Part shown: positions 48,776 through 58,241 of the stretch, one piece after another | Numbering within the stretch: the stretch's first letter is position 1 | Layout: each line of letters begins with the position of its first letter | Assembly (NCBI GenBank): GCA_013036995.1 | Contig: JAAOXG010000019.1 | Coordinates: 80,105-144,104 of the forward strand | Direction: 5' to 3' | DNA from: Lacrimispora defluvii | GTDB lineage: Bacteria > Bacillota > Clostridia > Lachnospirales > Lachnospiraceae | DNA length: 64,000 bases | Notes under the pieces: generated by a model | What the model saw: the letters and a program-made list of their open reading frames with translations, nothing else | What the model was told of the DNA's origin: nothing | The model's database searches: none | Translations under genes and position numbers: made by a program

Positions 48776-49702
48776 TTATTTGGGATACATCTGCTCCATA
48801 CCATGGATTTGAGTGACCAGCATAGAGTTGCAGGGGGCAGCGATTTTATACTGGCTTCCCAGATCGGCAACAACACCATTGATTCTGTCAATTTCGGTCA
48901 TTCGCTGGTTCTGTCTGTCCTGATACATGCTGGCATAACCATTGGCATCATTGATACATACTTTTGATACTGCCAGTAGAGCTTCCTTTCTGTCAAGATA
49001 AGTGCCATCCGCTTCTGCAATTAATACACATTCATAAACAATTCTTTTGTATAAATCCCATAAATAGGGATTGGTATAAATTTCTCCGATCCTGCACTGC
49101 ATCAGTGTGCTTAAAGCGTTAATGCCACAGTTTATAACCAGCTTCTGCCATAGGACATACTGGATATTTTCCATGATATTAACGGAAAGGCCGCTTTCTT
49201 CCAGAGCCTGTGCTGTTTTTTTTACATCCCGTAAGGATTCTTCACAGGGAAGATCTGGTCCGATGTTTGTGGGGCCGCACCCGGAGTGATAAAACTTACC
49301 AGGCTCCAGGGAAACACTGTTGTGACTGCTGGTGCCTACAATAATCCGCTCTCTTTTAACAAACTGTGCGATGTCCCGGTTATTGCCCGCACCGTTTTGA
49401 AGCGTCATGACGATTGTATCCGGTCCTAACAGAGACTGGTTGCTTTTTATGGCTTCATAAGTATGAATTCCTTTTACAAAAACAATAACCAGATCCTGAT
49501 GGTCAAGACTGGTTCCACTCAATACTGCTTTTACCTGAAACGGGATTTCTGTATGGTCATGGGTGACTTTAACCAGTCCTTTTGTATTAATGTGTTCTAC
49601 TAAGGGAGCGTAGCTGTCTAGCAGTGTAACTGAATGATAGGGCGCCAGATAGCTGGCATAGAGGCTGCCCATGGCTCCTGCGCCAAGTATTGCTATGTTC
49701 AT
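48776..49702 (-). CDS. panE: Ketopantoate reductase (ApbA/PanE family)
   Basis: This 308-residue oxidoreductase has the NADP motif ILGAGAMGSLYA at the N-terminus (ATG 49702, GGAGG ahead), VMTLQNGAGNN, the catalytic Lys region YVLWQKLVINCGINALS and the C-terminal domain with DGTYLDRKEALLAV and YASMYQDRQNQRMTEID. The usual product is pantoate, but paralogues act on other 2-oxoacids. It is divergent from a LysR gene, which suggests regulated use. Confidence 0.85.
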   Translation of the reverse strand: MNIAILGAGAMGSLYASYLAPYHSVTLLDSYAPLVEHINTKGLVKVTHDHTEIPFQVKAVLSGTSLDHQDLVIVFVKGIHTYEAIKSNQSLLGPDTIVMTLQNGAGNNRDIAQFVKRERIIVGTSSHNSVSLEPGKFYHSGCGPTNIGPDLPCEESLRDVKKTAQALEESGLSVNIMENIQYVLWQKLVINCGINALSTLMQCRIGEIYTNPYLWDLYKRIVYECVLIAEADGTYLDRKEALLAVSKVCINDANGYASMYQDRQNQRMTEIDRINGVVADLGSQYKIAAPCNSMLVTQIHGMEQMYPK

Positions 49703-49838
49703 TATATCCTCCGTGATGGGTATGTTTTTCTTGATTTTACCATGAATTTTTTTCTTAATATAATGCTGAAATTTCAATAGTATCATGAAGAATATTCATG
49801 TATAATAAGAGAAGGTAAATGCAGAGAGGATAATCAAT

Positions 49839-50732
49839 ATGGATGTAAATAAATATATTCTGTTTGTAAAAGCAGCAGAAACCGGGAATCTTTCCAAAGC
49901 GGCAGCGCAGCTTAGTTATTCACAGACTGCGGCCAGCCACATGATTTCTTCCATGGAAGAGGAACTGGGAATTAAGCTGCTTTACAGAGGAAGAAATGGG
50001 GTCTCATTAACGGAAGAGGGGGAACGAATTTATCCGGTGGCGAAGGAATTGACAGAAAAGGAAGAAATCATAAGGCAGCTGGCAGGAGAGGAGAACATAC
50101 AGCATGGCAAGATCCGCATTGGCGTTATCACAAGTGTTGCAGTCAGATGGATGCCTCAGATGATTATTGAATTCAGAAAAAAATATCCTCAGGTGGATGT
50201 GTTCCTGAATGATGCCATTAATTACGAAATCATGAAAGACTGGTTCTCCAAAGATGTAATTGACTGCGCCATCTCTGCAGAATCAAACAAAAAGGAGAAT
50301 GAGATACCATTGGTAAAAGATCCCTATTATGTCATTTTGCCAAAGGATCACCCTCTTTGTGACTGTGAAACCATTACTCTCCCTCATTTAAAAGGGGAAA
50401 CCTTTATTATACCAAGTGAAGGAACCAGCTATTCCGTGGGGAAAATGCTCCGTCAGGCAAAAGGAAATTTAATGGAGCATAGTGGTTTTTTAAGCGATCA
50501 GGCAGCCATATCCATGGTATGCGGAGGCTGCGGAATCAGTATTTTACCAAAGCTGGTTCTGGATTCTTATGGCAGCGGAGGGTATGTAAGTAAAGCTCTG
50601 GATCCGGAAGTTTACCGTATCATATATTTCATCGTTCCTTCCGGTAAGACGCTGCGTCCAACAGTCAGAATATTTTCAGCATTTGCCAGGGAATGGGTAA
50701 AAGAGAATGCGGAAAATGTAATCATTAACTGA
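49839..50732 (+). CDS. LysR-type regulator
   Basis: This 297-residue regulator has the winged HTH at residues 1-60 (AETGNLSKAAAQLSYSQTAA) and an effector-binding domain from about 90. It is divergent from the panE-like gene with about 135 bp between them, the usual set-up for control of that gene. The effector is unknown. It starts at ATG 49839 (AGAGGATAATCAAT ahead). Confidence 0.9.
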   Translation: MDVNKYILFVKAAETGNLSKAAAQLSYSQTAASHMISSMEEELGIKLLYRGRNGVSLTEEGERIYPVAKELTEKEEIIRQLAGEENIQHGKIRIGVITSVAVRWMPQMIIEFRKKYPQVDVFLNDAINYEIMKDWFSKDVIDCAISAESNKKENEIPLVKDPYYVILPKDHPLCDCETITLPHLKGETFIIPSEGTSYSVGKMLRQAKGNLMEHSGFLSDQAAISMVCGGCGISILPKLVLDSYGSGGYVSKALDPEVYRIIYFIVPSGKTLRPTVRIFSAFAREWVKENAENVIIN

Positions 50733-50814
50733 TATACAGGTATATTCTGACAAAATTTCACCAATCCTAAAAGTCAGATAAGAGTCAGAATTTTAAGAAA
50801 AGAGGAATGTTTCT

Positions 50815-51300
50815 ATGAGTAAGAAAAAGTCAATTGCAGCTGAATTTAAGGAATTTGTTCTGCGTGGAAATGTAGTGGATCTGGCAGTCGGCGTAATAAT
50901 TGGCGGAGCCTTTCAGGGAATTGTAAGTTCCCTGGTGAAAGATGTGATCTCCCCTTTCATCGGTGTGATAACAGGAGGTGTGGATTTTTCCAATCAGTTT
51001 CTGCTGCTTTATAAAGTTCCGGAAGGAACTGTCATTCAAACCCTTGGGGATGCTCAGAAACAGGGTCCGGTTTTTGCCTATGGCGCCTTTATTACTTCTG
51101 TTATAAATTTCCTCATTATGGCCGTGGTAATATTCCTTATCATTAAAGCGATTAACGTTTTAAGAGGAACGAAACAGGCGGGGGGTTCAGCTGCAGCAGA
51201 GGATAAAAAATGTCCTTTTTGTTATCAGCCTGTTGATCCCAAGGCTACTCGCTGTCCTCACTGCACCAGTCAGCTGAATTCTAAAAATCAGTCATCGTAA
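50815..51300 (+). CDS. mscL: MscL mechanosensitive channel with C-terminal zinc ribbon
   Basis: This 161-residue large-conductance channel opens on membrane stretch. TM1 is [20 protein letters not shown] and TM2 is [20 protein letters not shown]. After the cytoplasmic linker the protein ends in a zinc ribbon, [18 protein letters not shown], in place of the usual short helical bundle. AAAAGAGGAATG lies ahead of the start. Single gene with terminator. Confidence 0.92.
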   Translation: MSKKKSIAAEFKEFVLRGNVVDLAVGVIIGGAFQGIVSSLVKDVISPFIGVITGGVDFSNQFLLLYKVPEGTVIQTLGDAQKQGPVFAYGAFITSVINFLIMAVVIFLIIKAINVLRGTKQAGGSAAAEDKKCPFCYQPVDPKATRCPHCTSQLNSKNQSS

Positions 51301-51302
51301 TA

Positions 51303-51349
51303 AGAGAATGATGATCTTTATATAATATGGGGATCATCATTCTCTTTGC
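51303..51349 (+). terminator. Terminator between mscL and the Csp-like gene
   Basis: A perfect 14-bp stem (AGAGAATGATGATC / GATCATCATTCTCT) with a 15-nt loop lies between two convergent genes. T-runs are short, so strength is moderate; it could serve both strands. Confidence 0.65.
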
Positions 51350-51361
51350 GTTAAAATAAAC

Positions 51362-53041
51362 TTATATATTTTTATACAGTTGGTTAATAATACGGTATAC
51401 ATCAAGTATCCCGTAGCCCCAGATATTATTTGGATAATGGTAGGAAGGGCTGCGCTGGGCACTTCGTATTAAAAGTTTGTTTGCCTGTTCACCGGTTATA
51501 GAAGTCAGATTTCCTTTTCCCTCCGACCATTCAAACAGAATTGCCATTGCACCGGCAGCCTCTGCAGCAGATGCGCAGGTACCCGTTAATGTTCCGTATT
51601 TACCGTCTGGAACAGCACAGGTAATGTTGTAGCCTGGGGCTGCCACGTCCGGCTTTACCTGACCGTTTCTTGTGTATCCCCTGCTGGACTCATTTAAGAT
51701 ATTACCTGTCTGCTGATTATAGGCGGTTACTGTAAATACACTTTTTGTATTACCAGGTGAAGTAATGGTCGTATCAGGATCAGGACTGAGGAAGAATGTG
51801 TTTTCAGAAATTAAATTTCCTGAGGGGAGCCAGGCATTAAAAGAAAAACGCTCGTTTTCCGTACTTCTTAGATGAAAGTTCCATGTACCGGGAAGGGGAT
51901 TTTCAAAACGCAGTAAGATAAGCTGATCTCCGGTTTGACGCTCAAATGTTATATTATTAATCCAAAGTATGGTTTCACTTTCCTGGAACTGATATTTTAT
52001 GCAATCATTAAAGGAAGGTTCGGTCTGAGGAGCCTTTTCCATATTGGGGGAAGTAACCTCAATAGAAAGCTGCCCTGGGGGCTGGGACCATATTTCCATT
52101 GCAAATTTTATTTCTCCCTGACCGACGTTTAACTGGAAATCCCTTGTATAAGGCAGTGAAACAACAGAGTTAGAAAGATGTCTTCCGTTATTTCCTTCGT
52201 TACCAGCCGACGTAACAATTCCAACCTCTGGTATTTGAACCAGATCATCAATATATCTGGACAGAACCCCTTTTCCGTCATGACCTCCCTGGCTGCTTCC
52301 AAGAGCAAGGCAGATCACCAGTGGGCGCTTTAACTTTTGGGCAAGGACAACCAGATAGCGGATACCAAGTATAATGTCACTTTCCTGGTAGCACAGCCTG
52401 TCATCGGGAATTGCATATAGCATTTTTAAATTTTGTTTAGCTTCCTTAAGCTTAACAACTGCCAATTCTGCATTTGTTACAATTCCCTGGAAAGGAGGAT
52501 CCTTACTCTGGCTTCCGGCAATGATACTTGCGACAGCAGTTCCATGCCCGATTAAATCCCGGGTTGGCACTGTGAGTAAAGGGTCATTAGAACTGAGAGC
52601 ACTGTTAATGGCTGCTTTTGTGTATTCCGTGCCAAATGTAAAACTTGGTGGGGCAGGACCGCTTTGAATGGTCTGATCCCAGACAGACAGGATTTTTGTT
52701 GTTTTATCCCTGTTTAGAAAAGCGGAGTGCTGATAATCAATTCCGGTATCCACGATCCCTATGATCGTTCCCTGGCCTGAGAGGGAAAAATCAGGAGGCT
52801 GTTGTGTAAACCGCAAAGGACCAGCGTAATGCTGGCCAATGGCTGATGTAAGTGTAAAAACAGAGGGAAATAAATGATATGGATTTACTCCAAGATCACA
52901 GAGATCTCTATTTTTTTTTGATACATGGAGCAGGGAAAAATATCCATTTAAAAGAGTAATATCATCACCAGAGCCGAAATTGGGCACCATGTAATTATTA
53001 ATTATCATGTCATAATAATTATTGTCCAGTATTTTTCCCAT
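51362..53041 (-). CDS. Csp-like subtilase (S8), catalytic Ser replaced by Cys
   Basis: This 559-residue protein is of the Csp group found in spore-formers (pro-region 1-85, subtilase domain with inserted jelly-roll about 300-420). Asp98 (IVDTGIDYQH) and His166 (GHGTAVAS) are present, but the nucleophile position reads TGTCASAAEAAG, giving Cys489. Csp proteins process the cortex enzyme SleC or, as pseudoproteases, sense germinants in Clostridioides. It has no signal peptide. Activity with Cys is doubtful. Divergent twin at 53,201. Confidence 0.88.
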   Translation of the reverse strand: MGKILDNNYYDMIINNYMVPNFGSGDDITLLNGYFSLLHVSKKNRDLCDLGVNPYHLFPSVFTLTSAIGQHYAGPLRFTQQPPDFSLSGQGTIIGIVDTGIDYQHSAFLNRDKTTKILSVWDQTIQSGPAPPSFTFGTEYTKAAINSALSSNDPLLTVPTRDLIGHGTAVASIIAGSQSKDPPFQGIVTNAELAVVKLKEAKQNLKMLYAIPDDRLCYQESDIILGIRYLVVLAQKLKRPLVICLALGSSQGGHDGKGVLSRYIDDLVQIPEVGIVTSAGNEGNNGRHLSNSVVSLPYTRDFQLNVGQGEIKFAMEIWSQPPGQLSIEVTSPNMEKAPQTEPSFNDCIKYQFQESETILWINNITFERQTGDQLILLRFENPLPGTWNFHLRSTENERFSFNAWLPSGNLISENTFFLSPDPDTTITSPGNTKSVFTVTAYNQQTGNILNESSRGYTRNGQVKPDVAAPGYNITCAVPDGKYGTLTGTCASAAEAAGAMAILFEWSEGKGNLTSITGEQANKLLIRSAQRSPSYHYPNNIWGYGILDVYRIINQLYKNI

Positions 53042-53072
53042 AAACTGTTCTCCTTTATTCCGATTCTCCAGG

Positions 53073-53169
53073 CATATGTTATATCTTATGCAAAAGTCTT
53101 TCCATTATGAGTGGTCTGCTGCCAACACAACTCATAATAATTGCTTTTTAGCATAAGATATATCATATG
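53073..53169. promoter_or_regulatory. Mirror-image promoter region of the two Csp-like genes
   Basis: Two inverted-repeat pairs share one centre (53121): CATATGTTATATCTTATGC with GCATAAGATATATCATATG (18/19), and ATTATGAGT with ACTCATAAT (9/9). Read toward each gene the order is ACTCATAAT, about 13-18 nt, GCATAAGAT. The CATAAGAT element resembles the -10 of sporulation sigma factors (sigma-E group); that assignment is tentative. Confidence 0.65.
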
Positions 53170-53200
53170 TACTTCAAGTGATAGACAGGGAGGCCTGCTT

Positions 53201-54880
53201 ATGCAAAAAATACTGGATGAAAATTATTATGATATCATTATCAGCAACGTGATGAGATCCACTTATGATACAGGAGATAATATCACTTATATGAATTTAA
53301 GACATTCCCTGGCTCACATACCCGTCCCCGCCATTCCGCCGGATCCGTGCGATTTGGGTACCTATCCTTATAATGCTTTTCCCTCTGTGCTGACCCTTAG
53401 TTCTACAGTGAGTCTGGAAAAATCAGGAATTGGAACGGTTCAGAGAAATCCATATCTGGCATTATTTGGGAGAGGAGTCTTAGTAGCAGTCATAGACACT
53501 GGCATTGATTATCAGCACCAGGCGTTTCTCTTTAATGATGGAACAACCCGTATACTATCGCTTTGGGATCAGACGGTCCAGACTGGAACTCCTCCGGCAG
53601 GCTATACATATGGATCCGAGTATACCAGAGAATACATTAATGTAGCTCTCCGGTCGGAAAATCCCCTCTCAATTGTACCTTCTGAGGATACCAACGGACA
53701 TGGTACTGCAATCGCCAGTGTTCTGGCAGGCAAGCCAAATGCAGCCCAGTCTTTCAGTGGTGTGGTGCCAGAGGCAGATCTGGTGATTGTAAAGCTGAAA
53801 CCCGCAAAAAATACTCTGAAACGTATATTTTTTGTCCCTGAAAATGTGGAATGTTATCAGGAATCTGATTTGATTATTGGAATCGGTTATGTAACAGAAC
53901 TTGCCAAGAGACTCAACCGTCCCATAGCTGTGTGTATTGCTATGGGAACCAATCAGTCAAGTCACGATGGAAGGGGTGCAACCAGTTATATTACCAATTT
54001 TCTGGCTGAACAGCCCCAGACCGGAATCATAATCTCAGCAGGAAACGAAGGGAATAAACGGAGACACTATTTTAATAATACCGTTACAGATCCCTATATA
54101 AATGAGTTTGAAATGCGGGTGGGAGAAAATGATAAGCTCTTTTCTTTAGAAATCTGGCCATTTGCTCCGGCAAGGCTGTCTGTTGAAATTACAGTGCCAA
54201 ACAGAGAAACCACCGGACAGGTATTTCCCTCACTTGGCGAATGCAGAAGATTTTCTTTTGTATTAAATGAAAGTGTCATATACGTAAATAATTATATTTT
54301 TGAAGAGGAGACAGGAGATCAATTGATACTGATCCGTTTTCAGAATCCAATACCGGGAATATGGACCATTAAACTGCAGAATCTGGAAAAGGAAGCTTTC
54401 TCGTTCCACTCCTGGCTGCCATCGGGAAATCTGATCAGTGATAACACGTTCTTCTTAAATTCCAATCCGGATACAACCATAACTCCTCCGGGTACATCAA
54501 CCCATCCCCTTACCGTAACTGCATACAATGGGGAAAATGACAGTATATTACCGGAGTCAGGAAGAGGGTATACAAGAACCGGATATATCAAACCGGACAT
54601 TGCAGCGCCAGGGTATCAGCTTACCTGCGCGGTACCAGGAAATCAATATGGCACCATAACAGGATGCGGGTGTGCAGCTGCACAGGCCGCTGGAATAGAA
54701 GCAATGGTGTTTGAATGGGCGGTGCCCAGGGGAAATTATACAACCATAACAGGGAATGATGTAAACCGGCTTCTGATCAGAGGAGCCAGACGGAATCCAT
54801 CCAATACATATCCCAATAATGTGTGGGGGTATGGGCAAATTGATATTAACACTCTTTTCGAACGGCTCACCAATATTTAA
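53201..54880 (+). CDS. Csp-like subtilase (S8), catalytic Ser replaced by Gly
   Basis: This 559-residue protein is exactly as long as its divergent neighbour and matches it through its length (MQKILDENYYD; VIDTGIDYQH with Asp99; NGHGTAIAS with His167). At the nucleophile it reads TGCGCAAAQAAG, so Ser is Gly490. It should be a pseudoprotease. In C. difficile CspC, a germinant-sensing pseudoprotease, the catalytic serine is also lost. ATG 53201 follows GGGAGG. Confidence 0.88.
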   Translation: MQKILDENYYDIIISNVMRSTYDTGDNITYMNLRHSLAHIPVPAIPPDPCDLGTYPYNAFPSVLTLSSTVSLEKSGIGTVQRNPYLALFGRGVLVAVIDTGIDYQHQAFLFNDGTTRILSLWDQTVQTGTPPAGYTYGSEYTREYINVALRSENPLSIVPSEDTNGHGTAIASVLAGKPNAAQSFSGVVPEADLVIVKLKPAKNTLKRIFFVPENVECYQESDLIIGIGYVTELAKRLNRPIAVCIAMGTNQSSHDGRGATSYITNFLAEQPQTGIIISAGNEGNKRRHYFNNTVTDPYINEFEMRVGENDKLFSLEIWPFAPARLSVEITVPNRETTGQVFPSLGECRRFSFVLNESVIYVNNYIFEEETGDQLILIRFQNPIPGIWTIKLQNLEKEAFSFHSWLPSGNLISDNTFFLNSNPDTTITPPGTSTHPLTVTAYNGENDSILPESGRGYTRTGYIKPDIAAPGYQLTCAVPGNQYGTITGCGCAAAQAAGIEAMVFEWAVPRGNYTTITGNDVNRLLIRGARRNPSNTYPNNVWGYGQIDINTLFERLTNI

Positions 54881-55003
54881 ATTCAGGACATCCCGTTGTC
54901 CTGAAGCAATGGAATACTGAATTTTATGGAAATAATAGTTGAGGTCAGAGGGTTGTTCCTGTATAATCAAAAGTATTGCAAAAGAAAGGAATGGAGATAC
55001 GGT

Positions 55004-55513
55004 ATGGAGCATGAGGAAGAGATTGGACTGGAATCCTTAAACGGTCTGGTTACAAGTGAACTGAAGTGGTATGTATTTGATCTGATTATGGAACGGTTAA
55101 AACTGGATCAAATAGATGAGTGCAGATTCAGTGTGGAGAAAGAAGATAAAGATAAGACCAGCTTTTATATTAAGGATGGAGCCATTCTGGTTTCTGGTAA
55201 AGATGGTGGGGATCTAAAAGTCTATGAAAATTTATACCTGGCAGTCTGCGATTTTTTCAATCGGGTCTATCAGGATGAGACAAAGACAGAGGAAGCCATT
55301 TCCCGTTTTCTTACCAGGACACTTGATCTTCCGATCCTTATGAAAAAGCCCAGCAGATCCTTACTTCAGGAACAGATAAAGGAATGTGAGGAACGGATTG
55401 CGGCACTTGATGAGCAGCTGCAAAAGGAAGACGTGAAATCCTTAAGGTCAAAACGCAAACTGGATGGTATCTATCTGGAAGGGCTGAAAGCAAAACTTTC
55501 CGGACTTTATTAA
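55004..55513 (+). CDS. Hypothetical protein (169 aa)
   Basis: ATG 55004 follows GGAG. The protein is charged and helical with a short beta part (TSFYIKDGAILVSGKDGGDL, VYENLYLAVCDFFNRVY) and a C-terminal coiled coil (LQEQIKECEERIAALDEQLQ). No signal or membrane span. Not a family I recognise. A terminator at 55604 follows. Confidence 0.6.
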   Translation: MEHEEEIGLESLNGLVTSELKWYVFDLIMERLKLDQIDECRFSVEKEDKDKTSFYIKDGAILVSGKDGGDLKVYENLYLAVCDFFNRVYQDETKTEEAISRFLTRTLDLPILMKKPSRSLLQEQIKECEERIAALDEQLQKEDVKSLRSKRKLDGIYLEGLKAKLSGLY

Positions 55514-55603
55514 AAATAAATTGATTTATGTGAATAAAAACAATGGTATGGGTGATAATAGAATTATACCAAAGATAAGTGAATACTTATCCTCCCCTTT
55601 TTA

Positions 55604-55646
55604 ATACCCCATGTGCGGCAAAGGCGTCGCATGTGGGGTATTTTTT
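55604..55646 (+). terminator. Terminator
   Basis: ATACCCCA pairs with TGGGGTAT, with further pairing inside, and six T's follow. It ends the 169-residue gene's transcript. Confidence 0.8.
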
Positions 55647-55745
55647 ATGCACAAGGCAAAGATGCTTGAAAAACAGGAGGATAACTGATATACTCTGACT
55701 AAAAATGCCAATTACCGTGCATTACACATATGAAAGGTAAATGAA

Positions 55746-57209
55746 ATGAATGAAGAAAAAACCAACAGACTGCGCTGGTTCTGGGGCACCCTGTCCCTTC
55801 AGAAGAAAATAAATTATATTACAGCCAGTGGCGCAGCTGTAATCATACTTTCAATTCTTGCTAATTTTATGGTAGCAGGGTTCGGTATGAGGGGATTTAG
55901 TTCTGTTTTAAGAAGCAACTCACAGAGCCTGGCATTTTGGTCTGCCATGGAAAATGAAAAGAATGCATTTGCTTCCTATATAAGAGAGGAAACGAAAGAC
56001 AGCCGTGACATATATGAGAAGGCTTGTCAGGATACAAAAAAAGCGGTGGATCAGCTGCCTTATGATTACAAAAAGACAGGCAGGTATCAATATGCAAAAG
56101 TATGGTCCATTCGTAATATGTATGAAAATTACTCTGCGTACCGGGATAAATTTCAAATGCTTACCAGGGAGGATCCGGACTATACAGAACAGCTTTATAC
56201 CATTTACCGGTTACAGGGATATCTTACAACTCACGCAGGACAACTGGAGCAGATGACTGTAAAGCAGGGGAGCGAGAGCTATGAAAGAAACCGTTATTTA
56301 TTGGTAATCGTTCCAGCAGCAAGTCTTTTGTGGGGAGGAGCATCTTTGCTGTTTGTAAAACTTCTAAACCGTTCCATTCATCGAAGCATTATAAAACCTG
56401 TGGTGGAGCTGGCAGTGGATTCGTCCCGGATTGGTAAAAACGATTTTTCCGGTGAGGAAGTAAAAACGGAAGGAGATGACGAGATTGCCAGGCTGGTACG
56501 TGCTTTTACTGCCATGAAATCCTCAACCCGCGGATATATCAGAGCTCTGACTGAGAAACATGAAATGGAAAAACAGCTTGATGAAGTCAGACTGCAAATG
56601 CTTAAAAATCAAATTAATCCTCATTTCCTTTTTAATACGTTAAATATGATTTCCAGCATGGCTCAGATCGAAGATGCCTTAGTCACAGAAAAGATGATTT
56701 CTGCCCTTAGCAGTCTGTTCCGTTATAATTTAAAATCCACGGATTCAGTCATGCCTCTGGAACGGGAACTAAAAGTTGTCCAGGATTATATGTATCTGCA
56801 GCAGATGCGTTTTGGGCAGCGTTTTCAGTATATGACAGATATTAGCCCCCAGACACTGGATATTCTTATTCCTTCTTTTTCACTGCAGCCCTTGGTTGAA
56901 AATGCGGTTTTACACGGACTTTCCAAAAGAAGCAGGGGAGGGAAGATACTGATCCGAACCTGGCTGAAGGATAAGAAACTGGTAATTTCAGTGGCCGATA
57001 CGGGAGAGGGAATTGACAAAGAGAGACTGGAAGAGATCCGCAGCTCATTAAGAGACGGAGAGGAAAAAAAGAATGGAATCGGTGTGGGAAATATTTATCG
57101 GAGAGTCCATGGGATGTATGGGGATGGGGAAGTATTTATATTCAGTACTCCATTAAAAGGAACAGCCGTGCAGCTTTCCTTTACACCGGATTACCAGAAG
57201 AATTCGTAA
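55746..57209 (+). CDS. Sensor histidine kinase, YesM type
   Basis: This 487-residue protein has TM1 (about 27-48), an extracellular helical sensor domain (50-180), TM2 (about 181-205), HAMP (205-265) and a His_kinase domain with NQINPHFLFNTLNMISS (phospho-His expected in PHFLFN), then an ATPase with VVENAVLHG-type LVENAVLHG and VADTGEGID. It pairs with the response regulator 12 nt downstream and probably senses the ligand of the TRAP system. Confidence 0.92.
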   Translation: MNEEKTNRLRWFWGTLSLQKKINYITASGAAVIILSILANFMVAGFGMRGFSSVLRSNSQSLAFWSAMENEKNAFASYIREETKDSRDIYEKACQDTKKAVDQLPYDYKKTGRYQYAKVWSIRNMYENYSAYRDKFQMLTREDPDYTEQLYTIYRLQGYLTTHAGQLEQMTVKQGSESYERNRYLLVIVPAASLLWGGASLLFVKLLNRSIHRSIIKPVVELAVDSSRIGKNDFSGEEVKTEGDDEIARLVRAFTAMKSSTRGYIRALTEKHEMEKQLDEVRLQMLKNQINPHFLFNTLNMISSMAQIEDALVTEKMISALSSLFRYNLKSTDSVMPLERELKVVQDYMYLQQMRFGQRFQYMTDISPQTLDILIPSFSLQPLVENAVLHGLSKRSRGGKILIRTWLKDKKLVISVADTGEGIDKERLEEIRSSLRDGEEKKNGIGVGNIYRRVHGMYGDGEVFIFSTPLKGTAVQLSFTPDYQKNS

Positions 57210-57221
57210 GGAGGCAGAGGC

Positions 57222-58022
57222 ATGTATCGTATTTTACTGGCAGATGATGAACAGATTGAACGCATGGCACTGGCGAGAAGGCTCATCAGACATTTTGGCG
57301 ACAGCATAGAAATCAGTGAAGCGGTGGATGGAGCAGAAGCAGTGGCTGTATTTAAGCGGGAAAAGTGCCAGATCGCCATATTGGATATTGCCATGCCGGA
57401 ATTAAACGGTGTAGAGGCAGCAGAGCAAATCAGGCATCTGAGCAGGGACTGCGTTATTATATTTCTTACTGCTTACGATGAATTTTCTTATGCAAAACGG
57501 GCCATTGTTATACGGGCGCTGGATTATCTTTTAAAGCCATGCGAAGAGGAAGAACTTCTTGCTGTCATGGAGGAAGCCATGCGCCTGGCAGACCATCAGG
57601 AAAAGGGAAAATCTGGTGCAGATAGGGAAAATGACAGATATGAGTTTTCTGAAACAGATTCCGAGTTTTTAGAACCGTCGGATGGAGATCCCAAGAGTGA
57701 GGTGGCAGCCCGGATACTGGAGTTTATTAAAAACAATTATAGGAAGGAAATTTCCATGCAGGACGCGGCGCGAATGCTTCATTATTCAGATGCTTATTTT
57801 TGCAAACTGTTTAAGCAGTGCTTTGACCAGAATTTTACCACGTATTTAACGAAAGTCCGGATCAATGAAGCAAAAAAGCTGCTTATGAACAAAACAGCCA
57901 GTGTAAAAGATGTAAGTATGCAGGTAGGATATTACGATTCCAACTATTTTGCCAAGGTGTTTCGCAGACTGACCGGATTACTTCCTTCTGAATATCGCGA
58001 CGGTCAGAATGCACAAAAATAA
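57222..58022 (+). CDS. Response regulator with AraC output, YesN type
   Basis: This 266-residue regulator has a receiver domain (1-120; ADDEQIERM, phospho-Asp in AILDIAMPE, Thr in FLTAYDE, Lys in LLKPCEE) and a C-terminal AraC double HTH (about 165-262; SMQDAARMLHYSDAYFCKLF, SVKDVSMQVGYYDSNYFAKV). It likely activates the dctPQM genes downstream. GGAGG precedes its ATG. Confidence 0.92.
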   Translation: MYRILLADDEQIERMALARRLIRHFGDSIEISEAVDGAEAVAVFKREKCQIAILDIAMPELNGVEAAEQIRHLSRDCVIIFLTAYDEFSYAKRAIVIRALDYLLKPCEEEELLAVMEEAMRLADHQEKGKSGADRENDRYEFSETDSEFLEPSDGDPKSEVAARILEFIKNNYRKEISMQDAARMLHYSDAYFCKLFKQCFDQNFTTYLTKVRINEAKKLLMNKTASVKDVSMQVGYYDSNYFAKVFRRLTGLLPSEYRDGQNAQK

Positions 58023-58113
58023 GCTGTTTTATTTATGCAAATTGGCAAAAGATCCAGGGAGGATGTTAAAATATTCTCCCTGGAAGACAATTCTCTTCGG
58101 TACAAAAAAAAGC

Positions 58114-58200
58114 TTCAGGTTATATAATTGAGAAAGCATTAAGGCAGGCATTGCCCCTTTGTTGATTTACTCAATCATAGAACCTGGGGCTTATTTTTTT
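58114..58200 (+). promoter_or_regulatory. Structured leader/terminator ahead of the TRAP operon
   Basis: CAGGTT pairs with AACCTG and, inside it, ATTGAG with CTCAAT, enclosing a small GGCA/TGCC hairpin. GGGGCTTATTTTTTT follows. It may be the terminator of the two-component genes or an attenuator in the dctP leader; GCCCC at 58153 could also pair with the GGGGC before the T-run. Confidence 0.5.
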
Positions 58201-58241
58201 GCCGTAATGGATCTTAAACAGGTGGGAAGGAAGAAAATTAT

